A stretch of 64,000 bases of DNA from Thermovenabulum gondwanense (GTDB taxonomy: Bacteria > Bacillota > Thermosediminibacteria > Thermosediminibacterales > Thermosediminibacteraceae). The stretch's first letter is position 1; each line of letters opens with the position of its first letter. Positions 38,728-48,052 of the stretch are shown one piece after another. The notes under the pieces are model-generated. The model was not told the origin of the DNA. It ran no database searches and was given only the letters and a program-made list of their open reading frames with translations. The DNA is taken from the NCBI RefSeq assembly GCF_001601575.1, contig NZ_LOHZ01000019.1, positions 78,666-142,665 of the forward strand. Direction: 5' to 3'. The translations under genes and the position numbers were made by a program.

Positions 38728-39690
38728 TTATGACGGCCATGCAATTGTGTAAATATGTTTTCCACCCTTTGTGGGGCCTTTTAATAGTGCTTCGATTTCT
38801 TCCGGATCCCTTTGAGATATAAGTTTTGCATCGGGAAGTTTTCCCGGCGGGAACACCGATAAAATATCATTGTGCAGTTTAAATAAGTAGTCACAGGCCC
38901 TTTCGATGCACGCCTTTGCTTTATTAGGATCGGCCTTTGTGGCTTTACCGAGTACACCTTCAGGAGCGGTAATACATTCTATTCCCACATTACCCACCTG
39001 GCAGTGTCCCGGTATGGGATACCCGTAAATATCTCCTCCACTGTCTACGTGGCCGGCTGGTAAATATCCTTTAATTGTTGTATCTTCGGCGTTTTCCATA
39101 TCACAGAACTCAGGGAACAGAGCGAGGGATATGGAGGTTTCCGCCTCGTCTGCATGCTGGAAGGGAGTCTCAAAAGGCCCGCCGTGCTCTTTATCCATTA
39201 AAGTTTGCCCCATTACCCTCGGCAGGTCTACAAAAAGTATCAAAGCTGGCACCTGATATTTTTTACCCCATTCTTGAATAGCAGACGGTATGATGTACTC
39301 CTGACCGTGCATGCTGATAAATATCTGCTTTCTAAATCCGGTATTCCAGTATCCGGAAATAATTGCCCTTATCATTGCTGAGAACACATCATCCGGTAGA
39401 GGTACAGTCCCCGGCTGACCTATGTGATGGAAAGGATGGGAACCATACCAGAGGGGTGAAGCGATGGTGCATCCGGTTTTAGCTGCAACCATTTCCGCTA
39501 TCCTCGTAACTATGAAGGTGTCCTCTCCCATGGGACCGGCATTCCCGTGGTTTTCGGTAGAACCTACGGGAATAATTATGATGTCGTTGACCTTTAATCT
39601 TTCTTCCACATCCTTTTTCGTCATCGTGTGATAGTACATTTTATTTGGTTTTTCCAAGCAACCTTCATTTGGAAATTTCCATTCGCCCAT
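38728..39690 (-). CDS. Creatininase-family hydrolase, IolN-like (3-dehydro-scyllo-inosose hydrolase candidate)
   Basis: 320 residues. Creatininase-family metal site: the Glu/His in IPVGSTENHG, the Asp in MGEDT, the His in ISMHGQEYI, and HADEAETS. Besides creatinine or cytosine-like amides, this family includes IolN, which opens the ring of 3-dehydro-scyllo-inosose in Thermotoga. The N-terminal PNKMYYHTMTKKDVEE block and neighbouring dehydrogenases and IolO-like gene fit that role. A palindrome TGATATATCA lies upstream at 39824, suggesting a separate promoter. Confidence 0.75.
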   Translation of the reverse strand: MGEWKFPNEGCLEKPNKMYYHTMTKKDVEERLKVNDIIIIPVGSTENHGNAGPMGEDTFIVTRIAEMVAAKTGCTIASPLWYGSHPFHHIGQPGTVPLPDDVFSAMIRAIISGYWNTGFRKQIFISMHGQEYIIPSAIQEWGKKYQVPALILFVDLPRVMGQTLMDKEHGGPFETPFQHADEAETSISLALFPEFCDMENAEDTTIKGYLPAGHVDSGGDIYGYPIPGHCQVGNVGIECITAPEGVLGKATKADPNKAKACIERACDYLFKLHNDILSVFPPGKLPDAKLISQRDPEEIEALLKGPTKGGKHIYTIAWPS

Positions 39691-39822
39691 TTAAACTTCC
39701 TCCTTTGATTTTTCTTTTTTCAAAACAGAGCAGTGAATTTTATTACATTCTTATTAATATATTAATTATTAATCCCAATTAATTTTAACAAATTAATGCT
39801 TTAAAATATTCATGATGTTTTA

Positions 39823-39834
39823 TTGATATATCAA
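39823..39834. promoter_or_regulatory. GntR-type operator candidate, copy 1
   Basis: TTGATATATCAA, perfect palindrome about 135 bases before the creatininase-family start. It shares the core TGATATATCA with copies at 48312 and 49052 in the same island. Confidence 0.55.
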
Positions 39835-39843
39835 CCTGAAAAT

Positions 39844-40875
39844 TTAATCATTCACAAGTATAACTTTAATATCTTTTGATTTTCTCGAAGCTAATTCTTC
39901 AAAAATCCTGGGGCCTTCGCTCATGGGATAAATTCCGGTTATTATCTGTTCCACATTCATTCTACCCGTTGCTATCATGTCCAAGCCTTCTTTTAACTCG
40001 GTCGTATACATATAACTGCAGTAGAAAGTAATTTCCTTACATACCGCATGTTTATAATCGAATTCCAATTTCGGAACACCAAGCCCAATCCATACCACTT
40101 TACCGCCATTTCTCACTATTTCAACCCCGCCGTTAACTGTTTCCGGTACGCCTACCGCGTCGAATACCACGTCGACGCCCACGCCATCCGTCATCTTCCG
40201 GGTAATTCCTGCTACATCTTCCTTTGAATTTATTACATCGGTAGCACCGCATTTTTTTGCCATCTCCAAACGATCTTCCACGACATCTATAGCAATAATT
40301 CTTTCCGCCCCGAAAAATTTCACACACTGGATTGTTAAAAGGCCAATTGGGCCTGCTCCATATACGACTACTGTTTTACCTCTTAAATCCCCTGCATGTT
40401 TCGTTGCCCTGAGTGAAATTGCTAAGGGTTCCGTTAACGCGGCCGCATTGAAAGTTACATTATCGGGAAGAGGAATAATTTTCTCAGCCGGTGCTACCAC
40501 GTACTCCGCCATTGCGCCGTTATAAGAACCGGCTTTCATCGTAGTTCCTATTATTTTGCGATTATCACAGACATTGCTGAATCCCGCTTTGCAGTCTGCG
40601 CAATAACCGCAATATAAATTTGTTTCCACTATTACCCTGTCTCCTACATTTAACCCTTTTACGTTGTCCCCTAATTTTGCAATTTCTCCGGAAAATTCGT
40701 GACCCATAATAAGGGGAGGTACCCTGAAAATCGATTGGCCCTTGTAACCGGTAAGGTCCGAGCCGCAAATGGACACTGCCTTAACTTTTAAAAGAACCTC
40801 GCCGGGTTTCGGTTCCGGGGTCTCTACATCCATATACCTCATATCCATCGGACCCATATAAACCAGTGCTTTCAT
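39844..40875 (-). CDS. Zinc-dependent alcohol/polyol dehydrogenase (MDR family)
   Basis: 343 residues with catalytic zinc residues in SICGSD and MGHEFSGE, structural zinc cysteines in CGYCADCKAGFSNVC and the NAD fold VYGAGPIGLL. It is a paralogue of the dehydrogenase at 37615. Two such enzymes around an IolN-like hydrolase recall the successive oxidations of a cyclitol to an inosose and then a diketone. It directly follows the TRAP transporter genes, separated by a strong hairpin. Confidence 0.85.
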   Translation of the reverse strand: MKALVYMGPMDMRYMDVETPEPKPGEVLLKVKAVSICGSDLTGYKGQSIFRVPPLIMGHEFSGEIAKLGDNVKGLNVGDRVIVETNLYCGYCADCKAGFSNVCDNRKIIGTTMKAGSYNGAMAEYVVAPAEKIIPLPDNVTFNAAALTEPLAISLRATKHAGDLRGKTVVVYGAGPIGLLTIQCVKFFGAERIIAIDVVEDRLEMAKKCGATDVINSKEDVAGITRKMTDGVGVDVVFDAVGVPETVNGGVEIVRNGGKVVWIGLGVPKLEFDYKHAVCKEITFYCSYMYTTELKEGLDMIATGRMNVEQIITGIYPMSEGPRIFEELASRKSKDIKVILVND

Positions 40876-40905
40876 TTTTCCACCCCGCTTTTTAAATATT
40901 TTGTC

Positions 40906-40935
40906 GGGCTTGACCCAAGGCTCAGGGTCAAGCCC
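40906..40935 (-). repeat. Strong intercistronic hairpin after dctP
   Basis: Perfect 11-base stem GGGCTTGACCC / GGGTCAAGCCC with an eight-base loop, directly after the binding-protein gene and before the dehydrogenase gene. The T tract is weak, so partial termination or 3'-end protection of the dctP message is likely. Confidence 0.7.
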
Positions 40936-40950
40936 TTAAATCTATTTTTG

Positions 40951-42015
40951 TTATTTCTTCGCAGCTTCAATAGCCTTCATTAACTCATCAACGATGTCAT
41001 TGCCCACATCCTTGCGCACCATATCGGCGACTTTATTAGCAGCTTCCTTCATCTTGTCCTTTACGTCCTGGGATATTTCGATTACCTGCATTCCTTTCTC
41101 CTTCAAGGATGCAAGCATCTGTTCATTTTGAGTCTTTGATTCGTTAAACAGGTATTCGCTTACTTCTTTCATGCTTTCATCTATAACCTTCTTGTAATCA
41201 TCGGGCATGCTGTCATAGAGGTTCTTGTTCATAACTACCGTATGGATAAAAGCTATATGGTGAGTGTGGATAAGGTACTTTTGTACTTCGTAGAATTTAT
41301 TCGGCAGAATAATATCATAGGGGTTTTCCTGGGCATCTACCGTACCCTGCTGCAGGGCTATATAAAGCTCGCTGAAGTTTAACGGTGTGGCATTTGCGCC
41401 GAGAGAATTCCAGAACTCTTTGTGGTACTTATTTTCCATCGTTCTAATTTTTACACCTTTTAAGTCATTGATAGTATTTATAGCTTTTTTGGCTGTCATT
41501 TCGCGGTAGCTAATAGGTACCATTAGGAGAAGTTTGAATCCTGCTTTTTCATATTCCGCTGCGAGTTTATCTCTGAATTCTCCGGTAAGAACTTTCTTTG
41601 CTATGTCGAGATTGTCAAAAAGCATGGGGATATCAAAAATAGCTAATTTGGGTATGAAGTTTACCTGGGGTGCGGTAGTGGAGGATACCATCGCGATATT
41701 TCCGGCCTGGCAGCTTTCTAAGGTTTCACGGTCTCCACCCAGCTGGCTATCCAGATATAACTCAACCTTGATGTTGCCATTGGATTTCTGTTCAATGATT
41801 TCCTTTATTTTCTTAGTAGCCTTTGCCCTTGGTGTGTCGGCATTTAAAGAATAAGCTCCCGCCAATTGAAGAGTGTATTTTGGCTGATTATTCTGCTGGG
41901 CCTGCTGCTGTTGTTGCTGCTGCTGTCCCGCATTGTTTTTGCCACCGCAAGCGGCCAGTGTAAGCATAACCATTAATATTACCAGGACAAGAGAAATAAT
42001 TTTCGTTCTTTTCAT
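40951..42015 (-). CDS. dctP: TRAP transporter substrate-binding lipoprotein (DctP)
   Basis: 354 residues. Lipoprotein signal with lipobox TLAAC, then a Gln-rich tether (eight Gln, then AQQNNQ) encoded by a CAG/CAA repeat near 41893-41928. The DctP fold has the conserved Arg in GVKIRTMEN, which usually binds a substrate carboxylate, and ELYIALQQGTVDAQENP. It should bind an organic or sugar acid outside the membrane. It is the third gene of dctQ-dctM-dctP. Confidence 0.93.
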   Translation of the reverse strand: MKRTKIISLVLVILMVMLTLAACGGKNNAGQQQQQQQQAQQNNQPKYTLQLAGAYSLNADTPRAKATKKIKEIIEQKSNGNIKVELYLDSQLGGDRETLESCQAGNIAMVSSTTAPQVNFIPKLAIFDIPMLFDNLDIAKKVLTGEFRDKLAAEYEKAGFKLLLMVPISYREMTAKKAINTINDLKGVKIRTMENKYHKEFWNSLGANATPLNFSELYIALQQGTVDAQENPYDIILPNKFYEVQKYLIHTHHIAFIHTVVMNKNLYDSMPDDYKKVIDESMKEVSEYLFNESKTQNEQMLASLKEKGMQVIEISQDVKDKMKEAANKVADMVRKDVGNDIVDELMKAIEAAKK

Positions 42016-42103
42016 AAATTGACCTCCCCTTTAATTTTAAGTTAATTTTTTTATTGTCTTGTAAAACTGCAATATTTTTAATTTACATATCCCACCTCCT
42101 CAA

Positions 42104-43399
42104 TTACTGATGTAAAAGGATAAGGCTTATTGCAGGGATATAGGTAATTAAAAACAGGGCTATTGCAAAGGATATGATAAAGGGTATGGCTTTTGTCCCT
42201 ATTTTCATAACCTCTTCCTTAACAAGGGGTGAAGCGACAAAAAGGTTTACGCCAAAGGGCGGCGTCACCATTCCGATGGCTAAGTTTACTACCATTATAA
42301 CCCCTAAGTGAATCGGGTTTATGCCGATTGCAGTAGCCGAAGGTAAAAGCATGGGAGCAAGAATCGCAATAACCGGTCCCACATCCATGAACATTCCCAG
42401 TATTAACAGGATAATGTTTAATACGAGCAAGAAGAGGAACCTGTTTCCTGCAAAATTCATTACTATAAAATCCCTCAAGGCCACCGGTGCCTGAAGTAAA
42501 GCTAAAATCCTTCCGAAAACAATTGCCAGAGAAAGTAAAACTACTATTGGAGAATAGGATTTAACAGTCCCTATTAAAATATCCATTATATTTTTTGCTG
42601 ACAGAGTTTTATACACAAATAAACACACTAAAATGGAATAAAATACAGAGATTACCGCTGCCTCCGTTGGTGTCACTATGCCGCTGTAGATACCGCCTAA
42701 GATTATTACCGGTGCAAGAAGAGCCCAGAAACTTTCTTTAAAAACGGTGATAAATCCCTTCGCTCTTAATGAATTGAATTTATATAAAATTTTTTCCTTA
42801 TCCTCTCCATTCCTTTTGGCATAGATGTAAGCATAAACCATCAATGAAAGGCCGATTAAAATTCCAGGGAATATACCGGCAATGAACAAACTGCCGATGG
42901 ATACCCCCGTTACAACGCCATAAGTTACAAAGGGAATACTCGGTGGGATTATTACCCCCAGTCCTCCCGCCGTGGCTACAAGGGCCGCACAGTAAACCTT
43001 ATCGTAACCCAGGGACACTAAAAAAGGTATTGCCATTCCACCTACCGCAGCGGTAGTAGCTACGCCGGATCCGGAAATTGCTCCGTAAAATAAAGCGGTT
43101 ATAATTGCGGCAATAGGCATACCCGCCGTTTTATTCCCCACAAAATAAGCAAAAAAGTTAAATAATTTTTCAGAGATTTTCCCTTTTGTCATGATATCTC
43201 CCGAGAGGATAAACATAGGAATGGCAAGTATGGGGGTGCTGTCAAGGGCGCTCACCATATTGCGTATAACAAATTGTATACTGCCCGCAAAATGAGGATT
43301 CATAATTCCCGGATAAATTGTAGCCAATCCAAGGGAAACAGCTATCGGTATGCTCAGCAGGAGTCCAGCCAATAGTATTATAAACATCTGTATTGCCAT
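42104..43399 (-). CDS. dctM: TRAP transporter large permease (DctM)
   Basis: 431-residue, roughly 12-helix Na+-coupled permease with the family motifs IPMFILSGDIM, GVATTAAVGGMAIP, PSIPFVTYGVVTGVSIGSLFIAGIFPG and TPPFGVNLFVA. It lies between dctQ and dctP. Confidence 0.95.
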   Translation of the reverse strand: MAIQMFIILLAGLLLSIPIAVSLGLATIYPGIMNPHFAGSIQFVIRNMVSALDSTPILAIPMFILSGDIMTKGKISEKLFNFFAYFVGNKTAGMPIAAIITALFYGAISGSGVATTAAVGGMAIPFLVSLGYDKVYCAALVATAGGLGVIIPPSIPFVTYGVVTGVSIGSLFIAGIFPGILIGLSLMVYAYIYAKRNGEDKEKILYKFNSLRAKGFITVFKESFWALLAPVIILGGIYSGIVTPTEAAVISVFYSILVCLFVYKTLSAKNIMDILIGTVKSYSPIVVLLSLAIVFGRILALLQAPVALRDFIVMNFAGNRFLFLLVLNIILLILGMFMDVGPVIAILAPMLLPSATAIGINPIHLGVIMVVNLAIGMVTPPFGVNLFVASPLVKEEVMKIGTKAIPFIISFAIALFLITYIPAISLILLHQ

Positions 43400-43421
43400 A
43401 AACTTTTACCTCCATCTCACA

Positions 43422-43901
43422 CTATTTCTTTACTAACTCTTTAATATTGCTAATCGCACTTTGAGCAGACCGTAAAACCGCCAGGGAAAATCCCAAAATT
43501 GTCGAAGTATAAATTAAATACATAGGAATACCCAGGGCTGGACTTTCCTGTTTGGAAATGAATATTTTGTTGACCGTCGGGATAGAATTAATTAAAAGGT
43601 AAGCAAAGAATACCACCATAATTAGTGATACGAGGATTTTAACGGTATTTTTTATTCCCTTTGGAAGAATTTCTACCAGCGTATCCACCCTGAGAATTGT
43701 CTTCTTTTTTATCGTATATCCAATACTTAAAAAAGCCGACCAGACGAAGGCGTACCTGGAAAGCTCCTCAGACCAGGAAAGGGAAGAATTAAAAACGTAC
43801 CGCATGATTACCTGAAGCATCATAACGCAGGCAATGAGTGCAAGAAGAAGGCTTAAAATATATTCTTCAAAATGATCATCCAGCCATTTTAAAACTTTCA
43901 T
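43422..43901 (-). CDS. dctQ: TRAP transporter small permease (DctQ)
   Basis: 159-residue, four-helix protein with the DctQ motif NSSLSWSEELSRYAFVWSAFLSIGYTIKKKT. First gene of the TRAP set. A TATAAT-like -10 is present on the minus strand (43969-43964), so the transporter may have its own promoter in addition to readthrough from the cupin side. Confidence 0.92.
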   Translation of the reverse strand: MKVLKWLDDHFEEYILSLLLALIACVMMLQVIMRYVFNSSLSWSEELSRYAFVWSAFLSIGYTIKKKTILRVDTLVEILPKGIKNTVKILVSLIMVVFFAYLLINSIPTVNKIFISKQESPALGIPMYLIYTSTILGFSLAVLRSAQSAISNIKELVKK

Positions 43902-44031
43902 CCCGGCACCTCCCCTTTTTGAATTTGCATAATTTTCTTTAACACTAAAAACTTCATTCAGTCATTATAATATCCAAGGATCTTATTTTTCTGAAATTTT
44001 TTACGGTATAAAATGTAATTACTCTTTAGTA

Positions 44032-44057
44032 CCGGTGCGGTCAAAGAACCGCACCGG
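44032..44057. repeat. Strong GC-rich hairpin between cupin and TRAP genes
   Basis: CCGGTGCGGT and its complement with a six-base loop, 18 bases after the cupin stop. There is no T tract on the minus strand (a short TTTTT follows on the plus strand), so it may attenuate, rather than end, transcription from the upstream genes. Confidence 0.6.
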
Positions 44058-44074
44058 AATGTTTTTGTTTACAC

Positions 44075-44440
44075 TTAGTCTTTTTTCCTGTGGCTTTCTA
44101 ACTGAGGCGAATAAATCCAAATAAATTTTAATGGTTCATCTCCGGTATTTACAATGGAATGGTATTCGCCGGGAGGATTGTAGATACACACGCCGGGTTC
44201 TATGGGAATTTCCCTGTCCTTTGTGATGAATTTTCCCTTCCCCTGGAAGAAGTACATTACTTCCTCTTCATTATCGTGTTTATGTTCCGGAACCATACTT
44301 CCCACATAAGTTTCATTAATACCCACCGCCAGGTTTTTAGAACCCACAGTTTTTTCGGAAACCAGAATCCAGGAGGTCCTGGCCGGTTCCCTGTATTCAC
44401 CCTTCACATCTTTGATATTGATTGCAATTGTTTCCGCCAT
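44075..44440 (-). CDS. Cupin-domain protein
   Basis: 121-residue single cupin barrel. Motif 1 is VPEHKHDNEEEVMYFFQGKGKF (two His, Glu) and motif 2 is PPGEYHSIVNTGDEPLKFIW (His), so the metal-binding set is complete. It could be a sugar/cyclitol isomerase, a small dioxygenase-like enzyme, or a binding protein. It lies between the aldehyde ferredoxin oxidoreductase and the TRAP transporter in the catabolic island. Confidence 0.8.
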   Translation of the reverse strand: MAETIAINIKDVKGEYREPARTSWILVSEKTVGSKNLAVGINETYVGSMVPEHKHDNEEEVMYFFQGKGKFITKDREIPIEPGVCIYNPPGEYHSIVNTGDEPLKFIWIYSPQLESHRKKD

Positions 44441-44516
44441 TATTTAAATTCTCCTTTCTTAATAAATTCATTTTGTAAAATTATAAGATAATTTTATTTT
44501 ATTTCCGTTAAATTTT

Positions 44517-46247
44517 TTAAAAGGTTTCCGGGTTCATTTCAATATTCCAAATTTCTTCCAGTTCTTCCTGGGATATATCAAAAACCGTATTGTTTGGAGG
44601 TAGGGGTTCTTCCCTCATAAATTCGGGCATCCTCTTTATCTTTTCGGATACTCCCGCAAGTTCATTGAACCTTCTTTCCATCTCGAGAACCTCTACGCCG
44701 GTGCGCTTTATTTCTTCAAAGCTCATGTCAAAGCCGTATCTTCCTTTATAAAGATTACTTAATAGCTCTCTATTCTTAATAAATGCCGGTCTTATGAACA
44801 GGCAAACGCCCAGAGAATCAATGAGTGCAGCTCGAATTTGAAGCTGTCTTGAGTTGTAAACCTGTTTTTCTTTTCCAAGGGGATTTACGGTTTTCAAAGT
44901 TTCAAAAGCATTTCCCGCTGTATGGTCAGCCCCCATGGTGGAGGTGGCGTAAAGCACACCGTTTCCTTTTAAGCCTCTTGGATCATAGGCGGGCATAGCC
45001 TGGCCTTTCACTGCGGGAACTCTTCTTACTCCAAATGCTCGCCCGGTAAACTCTGCACCGTTCCCGATGATCCTTCCCAAATAAGTACCCTGCCCTATTT
45101 GTTTTACTATATCCTTGGCTCCTTCAGCATCTCCAAAATTTATTACTCCCGCTTCCATTGCGACACCTATGGCTGCGCCGCATTCAATGGTATCAACACC
45201 CACCTGGTTGCAAAGGTGGTTTAGTTCGGCCACATCGTCTAAGTCTCCTATACCGCAGTTGGGCCCTAAAAGTACCACGCTTTCATACTGTAAAGACGCC
45301 ACTATTTTTTTGCCTTCTTTGTCGGGAAATACATTGCTGCACATTATTGTACACCCGGGCACGCAGGCCGTTCCGGATTTTCCGCAACCACCTCTTTCTT
45401 TTATCACATCCGCCACCCTGGGTCCCGAAAAGTTCGCCGCAAGCTCAAATTGTCCCGAGCTGAAATTTCTTGTGGGTAATAGCCCGGCTTGATTTGCCAG
45501 TTCCAAGATATCAAGGGTTCCGTATTTTCTCCGGTTCTGGCTCTTCGGATCTTCCTGAAGTATTTTTACTACCTCTTTCACGGTTGAATTTAAAAGCTCG
45601 GCATCGTAGTAATCGGGTTCCACCGTTTTGGAATCGTCAATTACGATCGCTTTTATTCCCTTTGATCCCATTACCGCACCCAGTCCGCCCCGGGCAGCAT
45701 ACCTCACCTGTTCTCCCCTGTCATCGGTTAGGGCTATTCCTGCTGCGTATAACTTCATTTCTCCTGCAGGCCCTATACAGATAAAACCTTTTCTTTCGCC
45801 AAACTCCTTTCTTAGCTCTTCAAAGGTTTCATCTACCAATTTCCCCTTAAGGTGCGGTGCATCTATGAGTTTTACCTCATCTGCGCTAACATAAAGTATC
45901 CTGGTAGTATCTTTTTCCGGGATATCTTCCAGTATTAAAGCTTTTACACCTATTCTCCCCAATCGCTTTCCGGCATTACCTCCCACATTGCATTCCTTTA
46001 CTCCACCGGTAAGAGGGCTTTTACCGCCAATGGAAAGTCTCCCCGCCGTGCTGAGATTAGTATCGGCAAAAAGTCCGAGGGAAATTATCAGTTTATTGTA
46101 CCTACCCAGAGGTTCGCAGGTGGGAGGTACCTCGTTAAGTAAAGTTCTCGCAATAAATCCCCTGCCTCCCCACTTAAGATCCTCTTCGGTAGGCGCCGTT
46201 TGAATCACTTCTCCGGTTCTCGTGTTTACCCTTATTATCCTTTTCAC
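44517..46247 (-). CDS. Aldehyde ferredoxin oxidoreductase (tungsten enzyme)
   Basis: 576 residues of the AOR family, oxidising aldehydes to acids with reduction of ferredoxin through a W-bispterin cofactor. The N-terminal domain has GGRGFIARTLL and GGKSPLTGGVKECNVGG. The Fe-S cluster cysteines are in CVPGCTIMC and the distal IDSLGVC. Cofactor-contacting DPRGLKGNGV is present. The start is GTG after AGGGAGGTAAAAAG. It is accompanied by a MoaD-like protein, as is usual for AOR operons. The substrate is probably an aldehyde released by the RraA-like aldolase. Confidence 0.94.
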   Translation of the reverse strand: MKRIIRVNTRTGEVIQTAPTEEDLKWGGRGFIARTLLNEVPPTCEPLGRYNKLIISLGLFADTNLSTAGRLSIGGKSPLTGGVKECNVGGNAGKRLGRIGVKALILEDIPEKDTTRILYVSADEVKLIDAPHLKGKLVDETFEELRKEFGERKGFICIGPAGEMKLYAAGIALTDDRGEQVRYAARGGLGAVMGSKGIKAIVIDDSKTVEPDYYDAELLNSTVKEVVKILQEDPKSQNRRKYGTLDILELANQAGLLPTRNFSSGQFELAANFSGPRVADVIKERGGCGKSGTACVPGCTIMCSNVFPDKEGKKIVASLQYESVVLLGPNCGIGDLDDVAELNHLCNQVGVDTIECGAAIGVAMEAGVINFGDAEGAKDIVKQIGQGTYLGRIIGNGAEFTGRAFGVRRVPAVKGQAMPAYDPRGLKGNGVLYATSTMGADHTAGNAFETLKTVNPLGKEKQVYNSRQLQIRAALIDSLGVCLFIRPAFIKNRELLSNLYKGRYGFDMSFEEIKRTGVEVLEMERRFNELAGVSEKIKRMPEFMREEPLPPNNTVFDISQEELEEIWNIEMNPETF

Positions 46248-46266
46248 CTTTTTACCTCCCTTAAAT

Positions 46267-47310
46267 TCAATCGGAAATTAATTTAATATTTGAATTTATT
46301 TTCTTCAAAAGCTCATCAAAGGTTATTACCAGTTTGTCATCTATTTCAATTCCATCTTCCAAGCTTTTTTGTTCCTTTCTGAACTCGATTTCACCCGGTA
46401 TAAGTATTTCTTCTACCCCCTGAGCTTTCTTCAAAGCCTTTATCGCAGTAAAATAGCCTTCTACCAGTTCCTTAAATTTCTCAAGCTCCATGAAGTGCGA
46501 TACATCGATCATTATTGCAGAAGCTCCCACCCTCGTCGGCCCTTCGAGAACGTGGAAGGATTTCAATTGATTGCCGTAACCCGAACCCGAAAGGATTCCG
46601 GATATTATATCAACTGCCATAGCAAGAGAAGAGCCTTTAGGTCCTCCGATAGGCATAAGTGTCCCTTTTAATGCTTCTTCGGGATCTGTTGTGGGTCTTC
46701 CTTCCGAATCCAAAGCCCAGTTATCGGGGATCTTTATACCTTTCCTCGATGCTTCCCTTATTTTCCCCCTGGCTACTACACTGGTAGCCATATCGGAAGT
46801 AAAAATGGTATCCTTACCCGGTATTGATATCGCTATCGGATTCGTTCCCAAAAACTTCTCCGCCGCTCCCCAGGGTGCCATTGCAGGAGCTGCATTGCAG
46901 GACATTATGGCAATCATACCCTCTTTCGCTGCTCTCTGTGTGTAAACCCCAAGACAGCCTACATTGTTTGTATTACATATAAGCGACATGCCAACACCGT
47001 ATTTTTTTGCTTTTTCTACGGCAATGTCCACCGCCATCTTGCCAGCGACCATACCTATGCCGTCCATTCCGTCTATTACCGCCGTTGCTTCTTTATCAGA
47101 TATTACTTTCGGCAGGGTTGGAAGCTTCAGCTGTCCACCTTCCACCCGCATGGAAATAACCTTTAAAAGATATGTACCGTGGGTGGAAACTCCTCTCATA
47201 TCGGCATTTACCAGAATTTCAGATATAACTTCCGCATTCTCTTTTGTTTCACCGAGTCCTATGAGGATTTCTTGGGCTACATTCTTAAGTACTTCCACCG
47301 GAATTCTCAT
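46267..47310 (-). CDS. Ldh-family NAD(P)-dependent oxidoreductase
   Basis: 347 residues of the malate/L-sulfolactate/2,3-diketogulonate reductase family. Motifs: ADMRGVSTHG (catalytic His), VGCLGVYTQRAAKEGMIAIMSCNA, FLGTNPIAISIPG and PIGGPKGSSLAMAVDIISGILSGSGYG. It reduces 2-oxo acids or oxidises 2-hydroxy acids. It sits between AOR and the RraA-like gene, suggesting a 2-keto sugar acid intermediate. Confidence 0.88.
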   Translation of the reverse strand: MRIPVEVLKNVAQEILIGLGETKENAEVISEILVNADMRGVSTHGTYLLKVISMRVEGGQLKLPTLPKVISDKEATAVIDGMDGIGMVAGKMAVDIAVEKAKKYGVGMSLICNTNNVGCLGVYTQRAAKEGMIAIMSCNAAPAMAPWGAAEKFLGTNPIAISIPGKDTIFTSDMATSVVARGKIREASRKGIKIPDNWALDSEGRPTTDPEEALKGTLMPIGGPKGSSLAMAVDIISGILSGSGYGNQLKSFHVLEGPTRVGASAIMIDVSHFMELEKFKELVEGYFTAIKALKKAQGVEEILIPGEIEFRKEQKSLEDGIEIDDKLVITFDELLKKINSNIKLISD

Positions 47311-47355
47311 ACTCGTAATCTCCCTTCTACCTGTCTATAAAATCATCTTAAAAAA

Positions 47356-48027
47356 TTACTCTTCCACCAGTCCTAATTTTTCGAAAACCTCTTTTAAGTT
47401 GTTGTATTCCACGCTGGATATACCCGTGCTCAAGACTTTTCTCTTTTTATCTTCATCTTCTACCCTCTTTAACGCCTTTTTTAATACCTCTTCGCACTCT
47501 TCCCTCTTTACGACTACAATGCCATCGTCATCTCCAAGAACAAGGTCTCCGGGTTCTACCCTGACATTCCCAAAAATTATCGGATAATTTATAAGCCCCA
47601 AAGAGCTTTTCGATGTTCCTCTGATGCAAAATCCCCTGCAGAAAACCGGGAACCCCATTTCAATAATCTCCTGCGAATCCCTTATACAGCCGTCAATGGC
47701 AAGGCCCCCTATCTTTCTCGCCATCGCCGAAACGGTCATCAAATCGCCCCAGTAACCGTATTCTGGGGCTCCGTGGGTATCCGCTACAATTACATCTCCT
47801 TCGCTTGCGATTTCCAGCGCCTTGTGGAGCATCAAATTGTCTCCGGGCATGCACTGAACCGTCAATGCAGGTCCGCATAATTTCATTCCCCTGTTAATGG
47901 GTTTAATTAGATAGGATACCGCTCCCTTTTTCCCCGATGCTTCGTGGACGGTGGCTGAAGATAGTTTTCTGAAGGCTTCAATTATTTCCTTCTCGGGCCT
48001 TTTAAAATTTTTTATTACATGTACCAC
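47356..48027 (-). CDS. RraA-family protein (HMG/CHA-aldolase-like)
   Basis: 223 residues. It has the family's GD-containing motif (GDVIVADTHGAPEYGYWGDLMTVSAMARKIGGLAIDGCIRD), whose Asp and Arg form the metal/pyruvate enolate site of class II HMG aldolase homologues, and EPGDLVLGDDDGIVVV. In catabolic operons such proteins cleave 4-hydroxy-2-oxo acids to pyruvate and an aldehyde or ketone. The start is GTG after GGGAGG. The RNase E inhibitor role of E. coli RraA is unlikely here. Confidence 0.85.
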   Translation of the reverse strand: MVHVIKNFKRPEKEIIEAFRKLSSATVHEASGKKGAVSYLIKPINRGMKLCGPALTVQCMPGDNLMLHKALEIASEGDVIVADTHGAPEYGYWGDLMTVSAMARKIGGLAIDGCIRDSQEIIEMGFPVFCRGFCIRGTSKSSLGLINYPIIFGNVRVEPGDLVLGDDDGIVVVKREECEEVLKKALKRVEDEDKKRKVLSTGISSVEYNNLKEVFEKLGLVEE

Positions 48028-48052
48028 CTAAAATTACCTCCCGTCTTAATTG

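Noticed and set aside
41893..41928. CAG repeat as a CRISPR-like or satellite array
   Set aside because: It is a coding triplet repeat inside the dctP signal tether, with no spacers.
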